Of a DNA stretch of 64,000 nt, positions 23,985 through 36,500 are shown piece by piece; the stretch's first letter is position 1, and each line of letters begins with the position of its first letter. The notes under the pieces are model-generated. The model saw nothing but the letters and a program-made list of their open reading frames with translations. It did no database searches and had not been told where the DNA came from. The stretch lies in contig NC_068569.1 in assembly GCF_025698545.1 (NCBI RefSeq), positions 3,906,001 through 3,970,000 on the forward strand. Reading direction: 5' to 3'. The stretch comes from Gossypium raimondii. Its lineage: Eukaryota; Streptophyta; Magnoliopsida; Malvales; Malvaceae. The translations under genes were made by a program, and so were the position numbers.

Positions 23985-25550
23985 ACTTTAACTAAATGTA
24001 AATACAAATACAAATTTTAATTATTAAAAATTTTATCCAAAACGCAGGTCGAATCAATTAAGATCAAACCAAGCCGAACAGATGGCTCATGCACGCCAAA
24101 ATTACGATATTCGGATAATTGAATAGAGACAGGTCAAAATTTCATCCTTATTAGTTGATATTTCATTGTTGTGAAAATGATAACCGAGATGGCTAGAAGC
24201 CTGCTATAGAATAACAATCCTACCATTCCTGACATCTTGATTTTAATAACTTCAACCGCACATTCCACTCCACTGATCCATCATAGTCAAGCTCGAAATT
24301 TTGATTCAGCAAACTTGAAAATGCTTCGTAAACAAGGGCACATGCGCTGGTGCTCACACTTAGCAGGAAGCTGGGTAGCGGACAAATCTTTTCTATACGA
24401 CCCATTTAAGCAGACGAATAAATTACTTTTCCTTCCATATAAGTGCAATTCAAGTATTATTACATCCAGTTATCATAACTGCAATTCAAGTATTTACATT
24501 GGTAACCAAGCTCATCATGTAAAAATTACTTTTCCTTCCATAAAAGTGCACTCTGTTCCTCAAAAACATCATAAACACACAAGCCATCAATCGACTGTAA
24601 CCATCATAAACGTGCCTATCATGTAAAGACCATTACAACCCACCTCCGTAGTTCCACTTCATTACTTGTTGCCTCGTACACTAGTTTATAAACTCTTCAT
24701 TTCCACAACACCTGCAGACCATATTAACGTTAAACCTTCCCTTAATCAAATGATTCCCTCAAAATCATTTTCCATGTCAAATTACCTAAATGATCTCCCC
24801 GTCTAGAAGCAACAATGCATACAAGGCATAAATCTCTTCCTTTCTAAACTAAAGTCTTGTGTCTTGTCATGACCAGACCCAACCCGCTTAACCACATCAT
24901 GAGACAAAAACCAAGTACCCACGAATCCCTCAAGGTTTTATTACCTTCATATTCGCTTACAAATCCTCAAACTCCCCAAGAGAGCTGTGGGCGCCCAAAA
25001 GGACAATTTTGGCTTGCATCTCACAACACAGCTCAGTAGGCTGGGTCAGGTCATTACAAATCTACCCTATATATTGTCTCTAATAGTTAATCTTACCACC
25101 AACAGATTTTTTCGCTAGCATGTGATATGATCAACACTGCTCTCTAGAACTCAATACAACAAGCCATGTCACTCAAAATTCTGCCTTAAAGAAAAACCAT
25201 ATTACCTAACCATTTCAAGATCATTAGTTCATAATACCACAATGGTTCAGTTAAAATAAAGTAATAAATTTGATAAAGCCACCCTCAAGCACATAGCTAT
25301 CATGCAGGTGAGAATTGTTTAACATATAAGGTAAATTAAAGCAATTACCAAAAGAAAGTTCAATACCATGCACTCACATTAAGATGAGATAATATAAAAT
25401 CAAACTAAAACAAAGTCACTAACAATCTCATCAAAATCCCTAATACAAAGATTCTCGATGGCTCCCAATATTAAATCCCAAATAAAATAAGTCCGAAAAT
25501 AAACTTAGAAAACTTAAAGAAAATACTGGAAACAAATAAGCCCATCGAAC
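23985..25550. other. Intergenic region between H+-ATPase promoter side and RPL39 3' end
   Basis: No gene supported. Two imperfect copies of a phrase starting 'ttacttttccttccata' occur at 24424 and 24526. The part nearest 25550 should contain the RPL39 3' UTR. The longest plus-strand frame (24237-24626, with no splice partners) has unbiased, low-similarity sequence and is not taken as a gene. Confidence 0.45.
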
Positions 25551-25874
25551 TTAGAACCCTAGCTTGGTACGGCGCCAGTGCCTACGCTTAGCATTGTACC
25601 TTCAATCAAAAAAAATTTGAAAAAAAAAATCAATAAATAATCTGAATAAACCTTAAAAGTGAGACAAAAACAAAAACTTGTAAGCATGTTTGAGCAAAAA
25701 AAATGAAGCAAATATAGACCTAATGGTGTTGTCGGTGCGCATTCGGATCCAGTAAGGAATGGGCCTGTTTTGCCTCATCTTCTTGGCCAGCTTCTTCTTG
25801 ATCATGAAGGTCTTGTGCGAAGGCTGTCAAATTAAACCTTTCAAAATTGAGACTCAACTGTTCTTTGCACATAC

Positions 25875-25922
<48 letters not shown>

Positions 25923-26045
25923 CCAAACATTTTTGCAAAGGGAAAATGAAAGCAAGAACCACAGCTATTAAAGCTTAAAAATGAATAGCACAACTATTTT
26001 CTAACGTAAGGAAGAAAGGAAGGTAGGGGGGAGCGCGATTACCAT
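25551..26045 (-). CDS. RPL39: 60S ribosomal protein L39 (eL39), 3 exons
   Basis: A 51-aa, very basic protein of the large ribosomal subunit that lines the peptide exit tunnel. Exons: 26043-26045 (only the ATG), 25720-25823, 25551-25599. The product starts [20 protein letters not shown], continues through [19 protein letters not shown] and ends [11 protein letters not shown], matching plant eL39 over its full length. The first intron follows directly after the start codon, an arrangement I recall from other plant RPL39 genes. That intron contains a (TA)n microsatellite. The gene is divergent from the DCN1-like gene, with about 1.46 kb between start codons. The whole protein is too short for most ORF finders and is visible only after splicing. 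Confidence 0.95.
25878..25921. repeat. (TA)n microsatellite in RPL39 intron 1
   Basis: An uninterrupted AT/TA dinucleotide run of about 44 bases. It gives rise to an artificial IYIYIY reading frame in both directions, which is not a gene. Probably length-polymorphic between individuals. Confidence 0.9.
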
Positions 26046-26163
26046 TTTCGGCACTTCAGCTGTTGAGAGGGATGCGGCACTAAGGTTCTCAAGCTGCTGG
26101 GTGAGAGCTTTAAAAACAGGAAGCGTGAAAAACCTAACAATTTTGTACTGAATCTGGGATTTC

Positions 26164-26289
26164 TAGGGTTTACCTTGTTGGGCCATACGTGGACTATGAA
26201 TTTGGGAATGTTGACTTTTTTATGACTTTTGGACCAAGTGATTCTGGGATTTGCGCTCCAGTGGATCACTTCTCTTCATCGTTTGGGCC
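26164..26289 (-). promoter_or_regulatory. Telo-box and site II elements of the RPL39 promoter
   Basis: On the minus strand AAACCCTA (26164-26171) is a telo-box. GGCCCA (complement of TGGGCC) occurs at 26179-26184 and again at 26284-26289, matching site II (TGGGCY). This combination is the known hallmark of plant ribosomal-protein and other growth-linked promoters bound by TCP-type factors. The elements lie 120-245 bases upstream of the RPL39 start codon, the expected place. Confidence 0.65.
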
Positions 26290-27503
26290 TTCTCCAATTT
26301 TCATTTTAGTTTTTCTTAATTGTGAATTTTATTTTCATCTTTATATTAATTCAAGAAAATTTATATACGTATTCATTTAATAACTCTTTTTTAAAATATA
26401 CATTATTTTTATTTGAGACCTAGTTGGGGAATAAAATTATACACTAATTTAAAGGCTGAAGATCAATGGTAGATGAAAAATTAAAAAAATCAATATTCGT
26501 TGTTGAGGGTAGAGTAATTTAAAGGCTGAGTTACTCATTTAATTCAATGTTTAATAATTTAAAAAGTAAGTATTTTAAATAATAATAATTGAAATTAAAA
26601 TTTTAAGTGCAGAAAAATTAAGTATTAAATTTTACTATTAAATTTTATATGAGTTGAATTTATATTGAAAAGTTGTTTGGTAAATTAATAAATATAAGTA
26701 TTGAATATGGTTGTTTGATAAAAGTAATTTTTTATTTTTAATCTTATTAATATAATATATTATATTTTTTTATAGCTTTGGACGAAAGATAAATATAATC
26801 ATTTAAATATTTTATTTTTTATAAATAGATAATTTATATTTTAATAAAATAAAATTAAATATTTATTAGTGTAGAAAATATGATTCTTCACCCTCAATTA
26901 TAAAAGAAAAAATTGAACATGACTTATTGCATGTAGCAAATACTCGCGAGGCGTACAAAAGTCCGCGTCACATGTTTCATGTATTCTGTGTTATTTTTAT
27001 ATTTTTTAATTTTTTATAAATTTTAAATTATTTATTGATGTATATTTTTTAATTAAATAGTTATATAAAAAGTCCTTAAAATAATTTATCACTCCATTAA
27101 ATATACAGTACAAGATTTAGAATATTTCAGTCAGTCCTTCCTAATTAGTATTTAATAAAAAAACATTCTAATTACTAAATAGTAATTTCCTTTCTCCGAA
27201 GTTCAAAAACTTAACCTCCACTCGCAGCGGATAGTTGCGTGGCGCGTGCAAAAGCCTCTCTATTTCGATCTTTAAATACTACTGATTAATCTCTTTCTAT
27301 CTCAAAAGCTACTCCAATTATATCTCTATCTCTATTTTGTGTTAGTCTGTTGTGTTAGTACAGTCTCGCTGCCTCTCTCTAAATATCATTGGATCTAGGG
27401 TTCTGGGTTTCTTTTTCCTCTTCAGTCAATTGGTCATTGGTCATCAAATCGAGTGGCTGTGGTTGTTCCATCATTGGCTTCAGTCCGATCTCTTTTGTCA
27501 CCA
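26290..27503. other. Shared 5' region of RPL39 (-) and DCN1-like (+) genes
   Basis: Mostly AT-rich spacer (26380-27200) of repeat-like character, then a pyrimidine-rich CT leader from about 27290 that probably is the 5' UTR of the DCN1-like gene. No coding sequence is supported. Confidence 0.45.
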
Positions 27504-30500
27504 ATGCCTCCCCGCGCATCTAAGCGTAAATCTGCCCCACCCAATTCCTCATCCGTCACATCATCCGACGGTCGTTCTGGTACATCCCTCTCCTTTTCTT
27601 ATTTTATTTTTTCCCTTAAAAAAAGTGATTTTTATGTGTTTTATTGTTTGGTAACCGAGAAAGCGCGGGAAAAAGATCAATGAAAGTAAAAGAATTTAAG
27701 CGAAAATCGTACAATACCCGATTATTTCTTAACAGTAATCATTGTTATTTACTCTCTTTTATTTTATTTTGGCTTGTCGGTGTGTGAATGACGACTGCTC
27801 CACTCAGATTAACTTCTCAGAAACCGCGGGAAAAGAGAATACGTTAAATTGAAGAATTGTGCACTAACTATATTTTAATCATCTTCTGTTAAATCTTCTC
27901 CTTTTTTAGGCTAGGAAGCTTCTTAGGATACAGTCTAAATCAATCGATGGCCATATAAATCTGATTCGTTCTTTGATTGAATTATTGAACATATCTCCTG
28001 GGATTTATCAATATTATAATTAATATTACAGGTTCTTTTTCACAGCAAGTTAGGGAAAAATAGCGTATGAGGGAGATAAAAAATAGGGCCTTTTAGCATT
28101 AGAGCTGAAAGTTAATGCTAGGAGTGAGGAAGACAAAGGTTCAAACTATTGAAAAGGACTTTGCTTTTTGTTCATGATGGTTCTCTATGTAATGAGCCCA
28201 ACTTGGACTCGTTTTCCTGTTGTCAGTAGGATTCGTGTCTTTTCGGTCCCCTAACTGGTGTGTGAATAGCCTTATAGGGTTAATAATAACTAAAGTGGCA
28301 TTCTGAGAAGGTTGATATGTAGAATATTGATAATTTTTATAGAGAATTAAGTGCATGGCGTTTGCTTCTGAAAATGACATGAACCGGCATTCAAATTGCT
28401 ATCTGACTTGAATGTTAGTTGGATACAGTAATGGTAATGATGGTCCCCTAATATTTAATCGACTAAGTTTTCGGGTTTTTCTTGTGAGGTGCCCGGTATT
28501 CTTATTAGATAATGCTACTCTTTGTTTCAGTCTCAAGTAAAGCTAAAATAAAGGGGCTGGAAAAAATAGATCGCTTGTTCAATACATATGCAAATAGTTC
28601 CTTGGGCATGATTGAGTAAGTACATTTTGTCTATATTCTTTTATATTTTTAGAGTTACTGATATGGTGATATGAACTTCTTGCTCTTGCTCAATGATCAA
28701 TTGGTGTAATTATTTATAAATACAAAAGAAAATGTCAAATAAAATTATTATACTTATCCAAATCAAGCTGCTATCATTTTTCAAGGTCAAGCATCTCTCT
28801 CAGCTTTTGGTTCTTAAAGGAATTACATTATTCATAATTGTTGTTTGAACATAATGTCTCATATGTTATTGCATGATACATAGAGTTATATTTCATATCA
28901 AGGTACTTACCGACGAATGCTTAGGACTTCCTTTTGTCTGATTAGTTTGATGTGAGGTCACACAGTTGCAAACCTAATTTGTTTGAAACAATTGAAGACA
29001 AGTCCCATGGATGCACAAAGAATGATTTTCTTTACAGAATTACATAGATATCTTTTTTTTAATACCCTTAGTTTGCTTGAGCAGTCCAGAAGGTATTGAA
29101 GCACTCTGTTCAGATCTAGGAGTGGACTACACTGATGTAAGGATATTGATGCTCGCTTGGTATGTTCTATTCTGTGGACCATGACTGGGCCTAATGTTTG
29201 GTGAGAGTTTCTTCTAACAAATGTGTTCTGGATATCTCAGGAAACTAAAAGCTGAAAAGCAGGGCTATTTTACCCAGGTAAGCAGAAGAACTACTTATAT
29301 GACTCGCTACATTCAACAGATGCCTTAATAGAAAAAGTGAACTGACATTAGATGAGCCATTCTTTTTTTTTTTTTACTTGCACTGAACCAGGATGAGTGG
29401 CAAACAGGCCTTAAAGCATTGGGGGTTGATTCACTTAGCAAACTAAAGAAGGCGCTCTCTGATTTGGAGAAAGAGGTATGTTGCAATGGCTATTACAATC
29501 ATTGTAAAGTCATTTTCTGATAGAAAAGTTGATGTAGGAAATGGAGCCCTCGACTCATAAATAGAAAATAGAACCCTAGATAGATTGATTTCCTAACTAG
29601 GATATCTCCATTTTCCTTCTGAATTAAGCAATTTAGTTGTAGTACTGATTTGATCTTTTATATATCTGAAAAATAGGTGGAGAAGCCATCCAATTATGAG
29701 GATTTCTATACCTATGCATTTCGATACTGTTTGACAGGTTCCTATTAATTGAATGAAAGCAGCCTTTTTTTTCCTCAGTGCACAGATTCACTTTTCTAGG
29801 ATTAGTTTTTAATAAAAAGCTAACACTTATCCTCTTCCCCAGAGGAGAAGCAAAAGAGTGTGGACATAGAAAGCATCTGTGAATTGTTGAATCTTGTTCT
29901 AGGGGTTCAATTTCGTCCTCAGATTGATTCACTAATTGAATATCTGAAGGTAGGCAGCCAATTTTGTTTGAGGCTGTTATTCTTTAATTTTTAGCAAAGG
30001 AAATGATAATTAGATGCACTGTTTTTTATTGGAGCATATATTCCATGCGTGCTTATGATATTGGGACTTGATTTTCTAGGTCCAGAATGATTACAAAGTA
30101 ATAAATTCAGACCAGTGGATAAATTTTCTACGTTTTTGCAAGGAGGTAAACCTTTTGGAAATGCACAAGTTTGCTAATTTTATTTTCCCATTTGCCGCCA
30201 TAACTCAATACCATAAAGTTTCTTTCCATCTGCATTGGAAGTCAGTGTTGGCTGCCAGAATGAAGAAAAACTAAGAAAAGAAAATGACATGTAAAAATAT
30301 GAATAATTCATGCTAGATTTCACATGCTTGACGTATGTACTTGATATTTGATGAAAAGGCATTAGTTTCTTTTATTATCATAATTTTCTTTTTCCTCAAG
30401 CAACCTTGAGGCATCTATAATAACTTTGAATCTTTGCTAGAACAGATTAGCTTTCCAGATCTTGAAAACTATGATGCAACCCAAGCTTGGCCCTTGATCC

Positions 30501-30541
30501 TTGATAATTATGTTGAATGGATGAGAGAAAAGCATAGCTAG
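27504..30541 (+). CDS. DCN1-like protein (cullin neddylation co-E3, PONY/DUF298 domain), 9 exons
   Basis: DCN1-family proteins bind cullins and the NEDD8 E2 and speed attachment of NEDD8, which activates cullin-RING ubiquitin ligases. Exons: 27504-27579, 28531-28615, 29085-29159, 29241-29277, 29392-29475, 29677-29737, 29843-29949, 30080-30145, 30446-30541; 228 aa. The N-terminus MPPRASKRKSAPP is basic and may act as a nuclear signal. Conserved family segments: GIEALCSDLGVDYTDVRILM, AWKLKAEKQGYFTQDEW, NYEDFYTYAFRYCLT, SVDIESICELLNLVLG, and the C-terminal acidic cullin-binding portion AWPLILDNFVEWMREKHS. No UBA domain precedes the PONY domain, so it is the short class (as in Arabidopsis At1g15860, from memory). 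The start was put at the first true ATG; upstream in-frame codons are not ATG. Confidence 0.93.
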
Positions 30542-31107
30542 TGTTGCCATTTTTTGTATGTCTTGCAGATTGCTGATTTCATATGGTAAATGCTTTCTCT
30601 GTGTGTCCCTTAGATGTTATGCCCTTGAATGTATTAAAGAACTATAAAATTTTCATTTTGATTAATTTGTCGACAGGACAAGACCTTGTGGAAAACCTAA
30701 CCACAGCAACCTTGGAGCTTGGCTCATATCATAACTGATTAAACTGATTTTACTGAACCTTTTTCTCTGGTTAAAGCTGCAATTTTGTTGTCCTCCGATG
30801 GTTTATACATTCTGCATTCATTAATAGTTCCTTTTTCCTTTTTACAGTTCGTTATTTTAAGCAAAAAAAATAAAGAAAAGAAAAAGATTTGTTACTCAAT
30901 GAAGGATATATTAATATATAGTTTTAAACCATGTTTTGTTTATCACAACAGTTTCATTCTGGTAGTACTAAAGAGACCAAGGAAGCTTCAATCTTCATTC
31001 ACCAAGAATCCACGCTCTTGAAGCTGCAAAAACATCAACCAAAGAACAGTAAATTGTTAATTAACTAAATCAGAATAAGAAGAGTGAAAAATGTTCCAAC
31101 TTTATTG
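30542..31107. other. Convergent 3' ends of DCN1-like (+) and GH18 chitinase (-)
   Basis: The two genes point at each other and share this 566-bp gap, which should contain both 3' UTRs. The 78-residue frame at 30785 is low complexity and has no similarity that I recognise. Confidence 0.5.
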
Positions 31108-32229
31108 TTAGTTGTTACCTTGTTTAGAGATTTTCCACTCACTATCAGAGCCTAGAGCCCAAAAGAAATAGCCACGAATTCCAAGTGCTTGTGCAAACCC
31201 AATCTTCAACGTCGCTGTTATATCATCATCATATCCAACCCAAGATGAACCAACATAAGAATATGTCGAGACACTGTCCATGTCATGTACTACAATGGCA
31301 CCGTTCTTCTTATTGAACTCCTCTATCTCCAGAAATGTCATCGTTCCATTATCTCCTGGCCCTACTGCAACAGCGGCTGATCCTATCTCATGAAAACTTG
31401 GGTCCTTTAGTTGCCAACTTCTTCCATAAAGTGGCAATCCCATAACTAGCTTGCTTCTAGCCACCTCAGCTTTGATCCATGATCTAAGCCCATAACTCGT
31501 AGTCACATTACTGCTCGAGTCATAAAGCGCTGCATGAGCTCCTGTCACTGAAGTGTTCCATCCTCCATGATAATCGAAACACATTACATTAACCCAATCC
31601 AGATTTTTATCCATAGAGTTCGCTGGGTATTTTCGGTAGACTCCATCAAAGTTAACCTCGACTGAGAAGTACACGGCCGCCGTGAGAAGTAGAGGTGCTC
31701 GGCATGTTGCTTTAGCCTCAACTTTGATAGCTCGTCGCCATTCCTTGAACAAATGGCCTAAGTTCTTCATATCTTTCGGGTTGTTGGGGTATTCCCAGTC
31801 CAAGTCCATCCCATCAAACCCAAACTTTCGTGCCACCTCCATAGCTGAAGCTATGAAAGCTTTACGTGACTTTGGCTTTGAAGCCATGCGAGAAAATTGA
31901 AGGGAATCGGAACCGCCACCGCCGATGGAGAAAAGGGTTGCGGGCGGAGGATTCATGTGGCCCAGGGTGGTAGTAAAATTTGACATCAGTAGGGCTGTTG
32001 AATTTGATATTTCGAATTTGTAGGTGACGTTGCTTGGCATGAGAAAAGCATAGTGAATATGAGAAAACAAGGATGTATCTATGGCTGATGGTGGGAAAGT
32101 TGAATCTGAAGGCCAATAAGCTGCTTTGATAGCCGGTGCAAACGCAATGGCAACTGATCTTGTAGGCAATGTTAATAAAACGATATTAAGAATGGAAAAC
32201 AGCTGAAAATATATGATGAGGGCAGCCAT
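31108..32229 (-). CDS. Secreted class V (GH18) chitinase, single exon
   Basis: A 373-aa GH18 protein, single reading frame without intron. Residues about 1-28 (MAALIIYFQLFSILNIVLLT and on) form a signal peptide, so the enzyme should be secreted to the apoplast or cell wall. The catalytic motif DxxDxDxE is intact as FDGMDLDWEYP at residues 138-148, with Glu146 as the expected proton donor; SIGGGGSD (about 101-108) is the other conserved strand, and MCFDYHGGWN and GLPLYGRSW are typical class V motifs. The family hydrolyses beta-1,4-GlcNAc polymers (fungal chitin). Several NxS/T sites suggest N-glycosylation. It is the nearest neighbour, on the same strand, of the chitinase-related receptor kinase and shares the fold of its ectodomain. 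A (TA)n run at 32273-32291 could supply a TATA box. Confidence 0.93.
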   Translation of the reverse strand: MAALIIYFQLFSILNIVLLTLPTRSVAIAFAPAIKAAYWPSDSTFPPSAIDTSLFSHIHYAFLMPSNVTYKFEISNSTALLMSNFTTTLGHMNPPPATLFSIGGGGSDSLQFSRMASKPKSRKAFIASAMEVARKFGFDGMDLDWEYPNNPKDMKNLGHLFKEWRRAIKVEAKATCRAPLLLTAAVYFSVEVNFDGVYRKYPANSMDKNLDWVNVMCFDYHGGWNTSVTGAHAALYDSSSNVTTSYGLRSWIKAEVARSKLVMGLPLYGRSWQLKDPSFHEIGSAAVAVGPGDNGTMTFLEIEEFNKKNGAIVVHDMDSVSTYSYVGSSWVGYDDDITATLKIGFAQALGIRGYFFWALGSDSEWKISKQGNN

Positions 32230-32272
32230 TATTACAGAGGCTTTTCACAATATACGGCATAAAAACACACAC

Positions 32273-32291
32273 GTATATATATATATATATG
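32273..32291. repeat. (TA)n run upstream of the chitinase, possible TATA region
   Basis: About 19 bases of alternating TA, 45-60 bases upstream of the chitinase start codon at 32229 on the minus strand. It may serve as the TATA element; no other evidence. Confidence 0.5.
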
Positions 32292-33566
32292 GATACACAG
32301 TTAACTGTTCAAACAACACTAAATATAAAAAATAGAACAAATACTTTAATGGTCAGTATGTGCTTGAACCTTACATAATGGCCTTTCGTTTTTGTCTGGG
32401 CACTAACGTCTGCTTGCGGAGATGAAATGAACGCAAGTGTGAAGGCAGTGACAAGTGGAGAAGTCTTTATATTCTATATTTCAAAATTTTGTCAAATGAA
32501 AATTTTGGTCAAAGTATTGGGAAGTAATGTTAATCCCTCTATTTTTAAATGATCTCTATATACTATTAAAAATAAAAATAAGATTAATTATATAATATAA
32601 TTAAAATTCACTTTATAAAAACTATCCTGAAAATTATATTTTTTTTCAATTGCATTCCAACTTCATACAAAAATCTCATTTAAGAAGGAGAATGTATTTA
32701 AAGAGGTAGGTAGGGATTTTGGTCCCTCAAAACAAAAAATTGCTATTTCGGTTACCTTATAAATAATGAAATTAAAAATAATATATATGGTAAAATTACA
32801 CTTTGTCCCTCAAAATAAAAAAATTTATTTTTAACGTATTAAAATGATGAAATTATAAATGATAAAATTATGTTTTAACCTCTCAAAATTTATAATTAAT
32901 TTTCAGCCCTCTTAAAAATTTCTAGATTTGCTCATTTCGAACCATAAAAATTTAAAAATATTATTCTGTTAAACAATAAATAATATTTTTGAATAGTAAA
33001 TATGAACTCTATTTTGATTTAGATTATTTTAATAAAATTCATTTAATAATAGAAGGCTTGATTTAATCATGGTTTAAATATGTTAGTCGTCCTCGAAATT
33101 TAAAATTTAATTTTTATACAAAATTTTCAAATCCAATAAAATATCAAAATTTAATGTCTCAAAAGTAAAATATAAGATAAAATTTTAAATTTTAAAAGAG
33201 TATAAAACTCTCAAACATATTTAAACCAATTATAGAACCTCTTAGGTACCTTCACTGAAAAATTTGAGTAGGAGGGTTACGGGTTACCCTTTCACTTTTC
33301 AAGATCCATGAAAGCAATTATCACATGAAGAAGCAGGTATATGCGTACGTAATAATTAAGATATTTTTTCTCATGTTGCATTATTAATAAATGAAATTTT
33401 CAAGTACTTGGTCATTGAAAAAAATGATAAAAATTTATGAACAAGTCATGTATTAGTATTAGCTCTGAAATTATTAACAATGAAAAATGTAAACAACAAA
33501 AAAAAGACACTGCAAATAATTACAAGGAAATCAACAATCATCTGTTGTCATTGTTTGCAGCGGCAA
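32292..33566. other. Spacer between chitinase promoter and receptor-kinase 3' end
   Basis: AT-rich. 32740-32960 contains phrases such as 'tttgtccctcaaaataaa' and 'aacctctcaaaattt' that are typical of decayed plant MITE-type repeats; no boundaries could be fixed. The end next to 33566 should hold the receptor kinase 3' UTR. Confidence 0.45.
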
Positions 33567-36500
33567 TCATCGGGGTTCCAATTGTGAAATCTGAGGGTCA
33601 TTGAATGAGCAAATTTCTTGTTGTGATGCAGACGTACTTCCTGTATTTTTATCTGCTTTTACAGAGAAAGCTGGCCTTCTAGGCGTAGTTGCCGCCATTG
33701 AAGCATTCTTAAGCATACTGAAAACTTCTAACATGGTTGGTCTATTCTCTGGATTTTCTTGCACACAAAGCAATGCGATTTGCATGCATCTCATGATTTT
33801 ACAAGTTGAAGATGAATCATCAAGTGATGTATCGATGAATTCTGTCCCTCTATCATCACTCCACAACTCATATGCCTGCAAATCATCAAAAAAGAAAAAA
33901 AAGAAAGCCTATTAATGTCATTCATTCAGTAGCTTAAATGGGTTTGTTTTTGCATTTGGAAAAACCTTGAAAGTCTAAACATTAATGAATTCATGGTGAT
34001 TAACTTACATATTCAAGAAGGTTTAAGTTCTCCTGTGGGCCATAATAACATGTATTCCTCTTGCCACTTATAATTTGCAGAAGAAGAACTCCAAAGCTGT
34101 AAACATCATACTTCATGGAGTATATACCTTTTCTTACATATTCAGGAGGAACATAGCCACTGAATTGAGATTTGTTTGTCATTAAAATGCTAAGCAATAT
34201 ACATCAAATCAAACAAAAGGAAACCCTGTTTCGAAAAAGGTTTAACTTACTATGTTCCAACAATTCTACCAGTGTTTGCTTCATTTACATCCTTCTTGAA
34301 AAGTCTAGCCATCCCAAAATCTGATATCTTGGGGTTCATATCACAATCCAGTAATATGTTGCTAGCTTTTAAATCCCTATGAATCACCGTAATATTCGAA
34401 TATTCTTGAAGATACAACAGTCCTTGAGTAACCCCTTCAATGATCCTCACACGCTTTTCCCAGTCTAAAACATACCGCCTGACTGGATCTGCAACAACCC
34501 CACACTTTTGATCATAGCATCAAGTATAAAATTGTGACCAATATGTGCTTTAAACTAGAATTAAAGACTTAAAATCAACTTAATAGCATACCAAAGAGAT
34601 AGAGTTCTAAGCTTTTATTTGGCATGAATTCATATATCAGCAATTTTTCCTCCTTTTCTGTGCAATATCCCAACAGCCTTACTAGATTTACATGTTGAAG
34701 CCTGGCTGTCAATGTAACCTCATTTTGAAATTCCTCATGTCCTTGAGTAGAAGTTCTGGAAAGTCTCTTCACTGCAATTTCCTGGCCTCCTGGTAATTTA
34801 CCCTATCAAAATCCAAAAAGGATACTAAATCATCATTTGCTGGTGCCTGCAACTTTGCTTCAGCACTGAATGTAAATGCTATTGACCAACCGTATACTGT
34901 TTATGTTACCTTGTACACAGGACCAAAGCCACCTTCTCCAAGCTTATTTGCACTTGAGAAATTATTTGTAGCCCCTTTGATGTTAGCAAACTTGAACACT
35001 TGCAAATGGGAAGCATCACTGCCAAAATTTTCAGCAGCTGGTGCATTAATTCTTGGGCTAGGAATGCTCGTTAAAACCATTTCCGCTGTAAAAAGCAACC
35101 AAAAAAATGTATAAGGAAAACTCAGAAAAAAAAAAAGAATCTTTCCTTTTATGCATTGCTATCAACCAAAACATTTGCTCCAATTCCTATCCTCAAAGTT
35201 GAAGGCCATTTACCTTCTGATTGAACCTTTCTTCTACGCAAATAAAACAGTAAAGCCACAGCAAGGATAACAATGAGAGATACTGGAAGGATGATTTTAA
35301 GCAACAACTGCTGCTTGTTTGCTTGATTTTCCCCCTCTTGAGCTGCCAATGTAGTTTAGCAGCAACATTAATTAGGATCTGTCATCAAAGTTGATGCACT
35401 TTTATTTATCTACTTTGTTTACTTTATGTAAAGATTGATTTGGCTAAAAGTTATGAAGGTTGTTTTTAGCTACACAAAACAAGCAAACAGAAACCAAATC
35501 CTAGCTCTCTAGTGCAGAGTTTTTAAGCTCAAAAATCTTCTGAGATGGTTGAAAATACCTACCTGCCCGTGATAGCACCCAATTATCATCATTGGAAAGC
35601 TGAAAAGCTTTGAAACCAATAAGCTTTTTCTCCTTTACATAGGACATTTTTGCTTTGATAGTCTCTACATCATCAAAATTGATCCAAATTGTTGGGGTAG
35701 TTAGTAAGTTCACTACATAAGTTGCATTGTATACACTAGTAGCTCCATAACCATAATCTCGAATATATGATTTGATAGCTTTATAACCCATGGAACCATC
35801 AATGTTGACAGCAGGACCTGAAGATGGTGCACCAATGGCATTATCTTGACTGCTCACCAATTTCCATGCATACCCATGGTAAGGCAAACCCAAAACCAGC
35901 TTGCTAGGTGGCATTCCTTTATTTAACCATTCCCTAATCCCAAAATCTGTATTGACATTACTAGATGGATTATACAAAGCAGCATGAAGGCCTGTAAAAT
36001 TCTCCCTTGTCGGCAAATGATAGTCATATGCCACAACATGAGCCCAATCTACATTTCTTCTTATGGAATCGATTGGATAACTTACCATTTCAATTGTTGG
36101 CAAGTAACGAATGGCTAGTGTTAAGATCAATTGCGACTCACCTGGCTGTCTCTGCTCTGAATTAATGGCAGCTCGCCACTCATCTAATAAAACACCAATA
36201 TTAGACAAATCTGTACTGTTAGGCCAGACCCAGAACAAGTCCATGCCTTGAAAACCATAACGCCTAGCTGTTTTTATAGAGGAATCAATGAAAGACTTCC
36301 TTTTAGAAGATGCTGAAACCATTGAAGATAAAACTGAGTCAGTAACATTTTCACCAGCAATAGATTTTCCAGTTGCAGATATTCCATTCCAGATGGATAA
36401 CAGTGGTTTAACCGATGGGTTTCTCCGTTTGACTATGGTTGGAAAAGTGGACAAATATTGTTGAGAGGCAGAGGGGATAAGGAGCTGATAATTTGAGGCG

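Noticed and set aside
25720-25971. Frames on both strands with IYIYIY runs
   Set aside because: They are translations of the (TA)n microsatellite and of RPL39 in the wrong frame.
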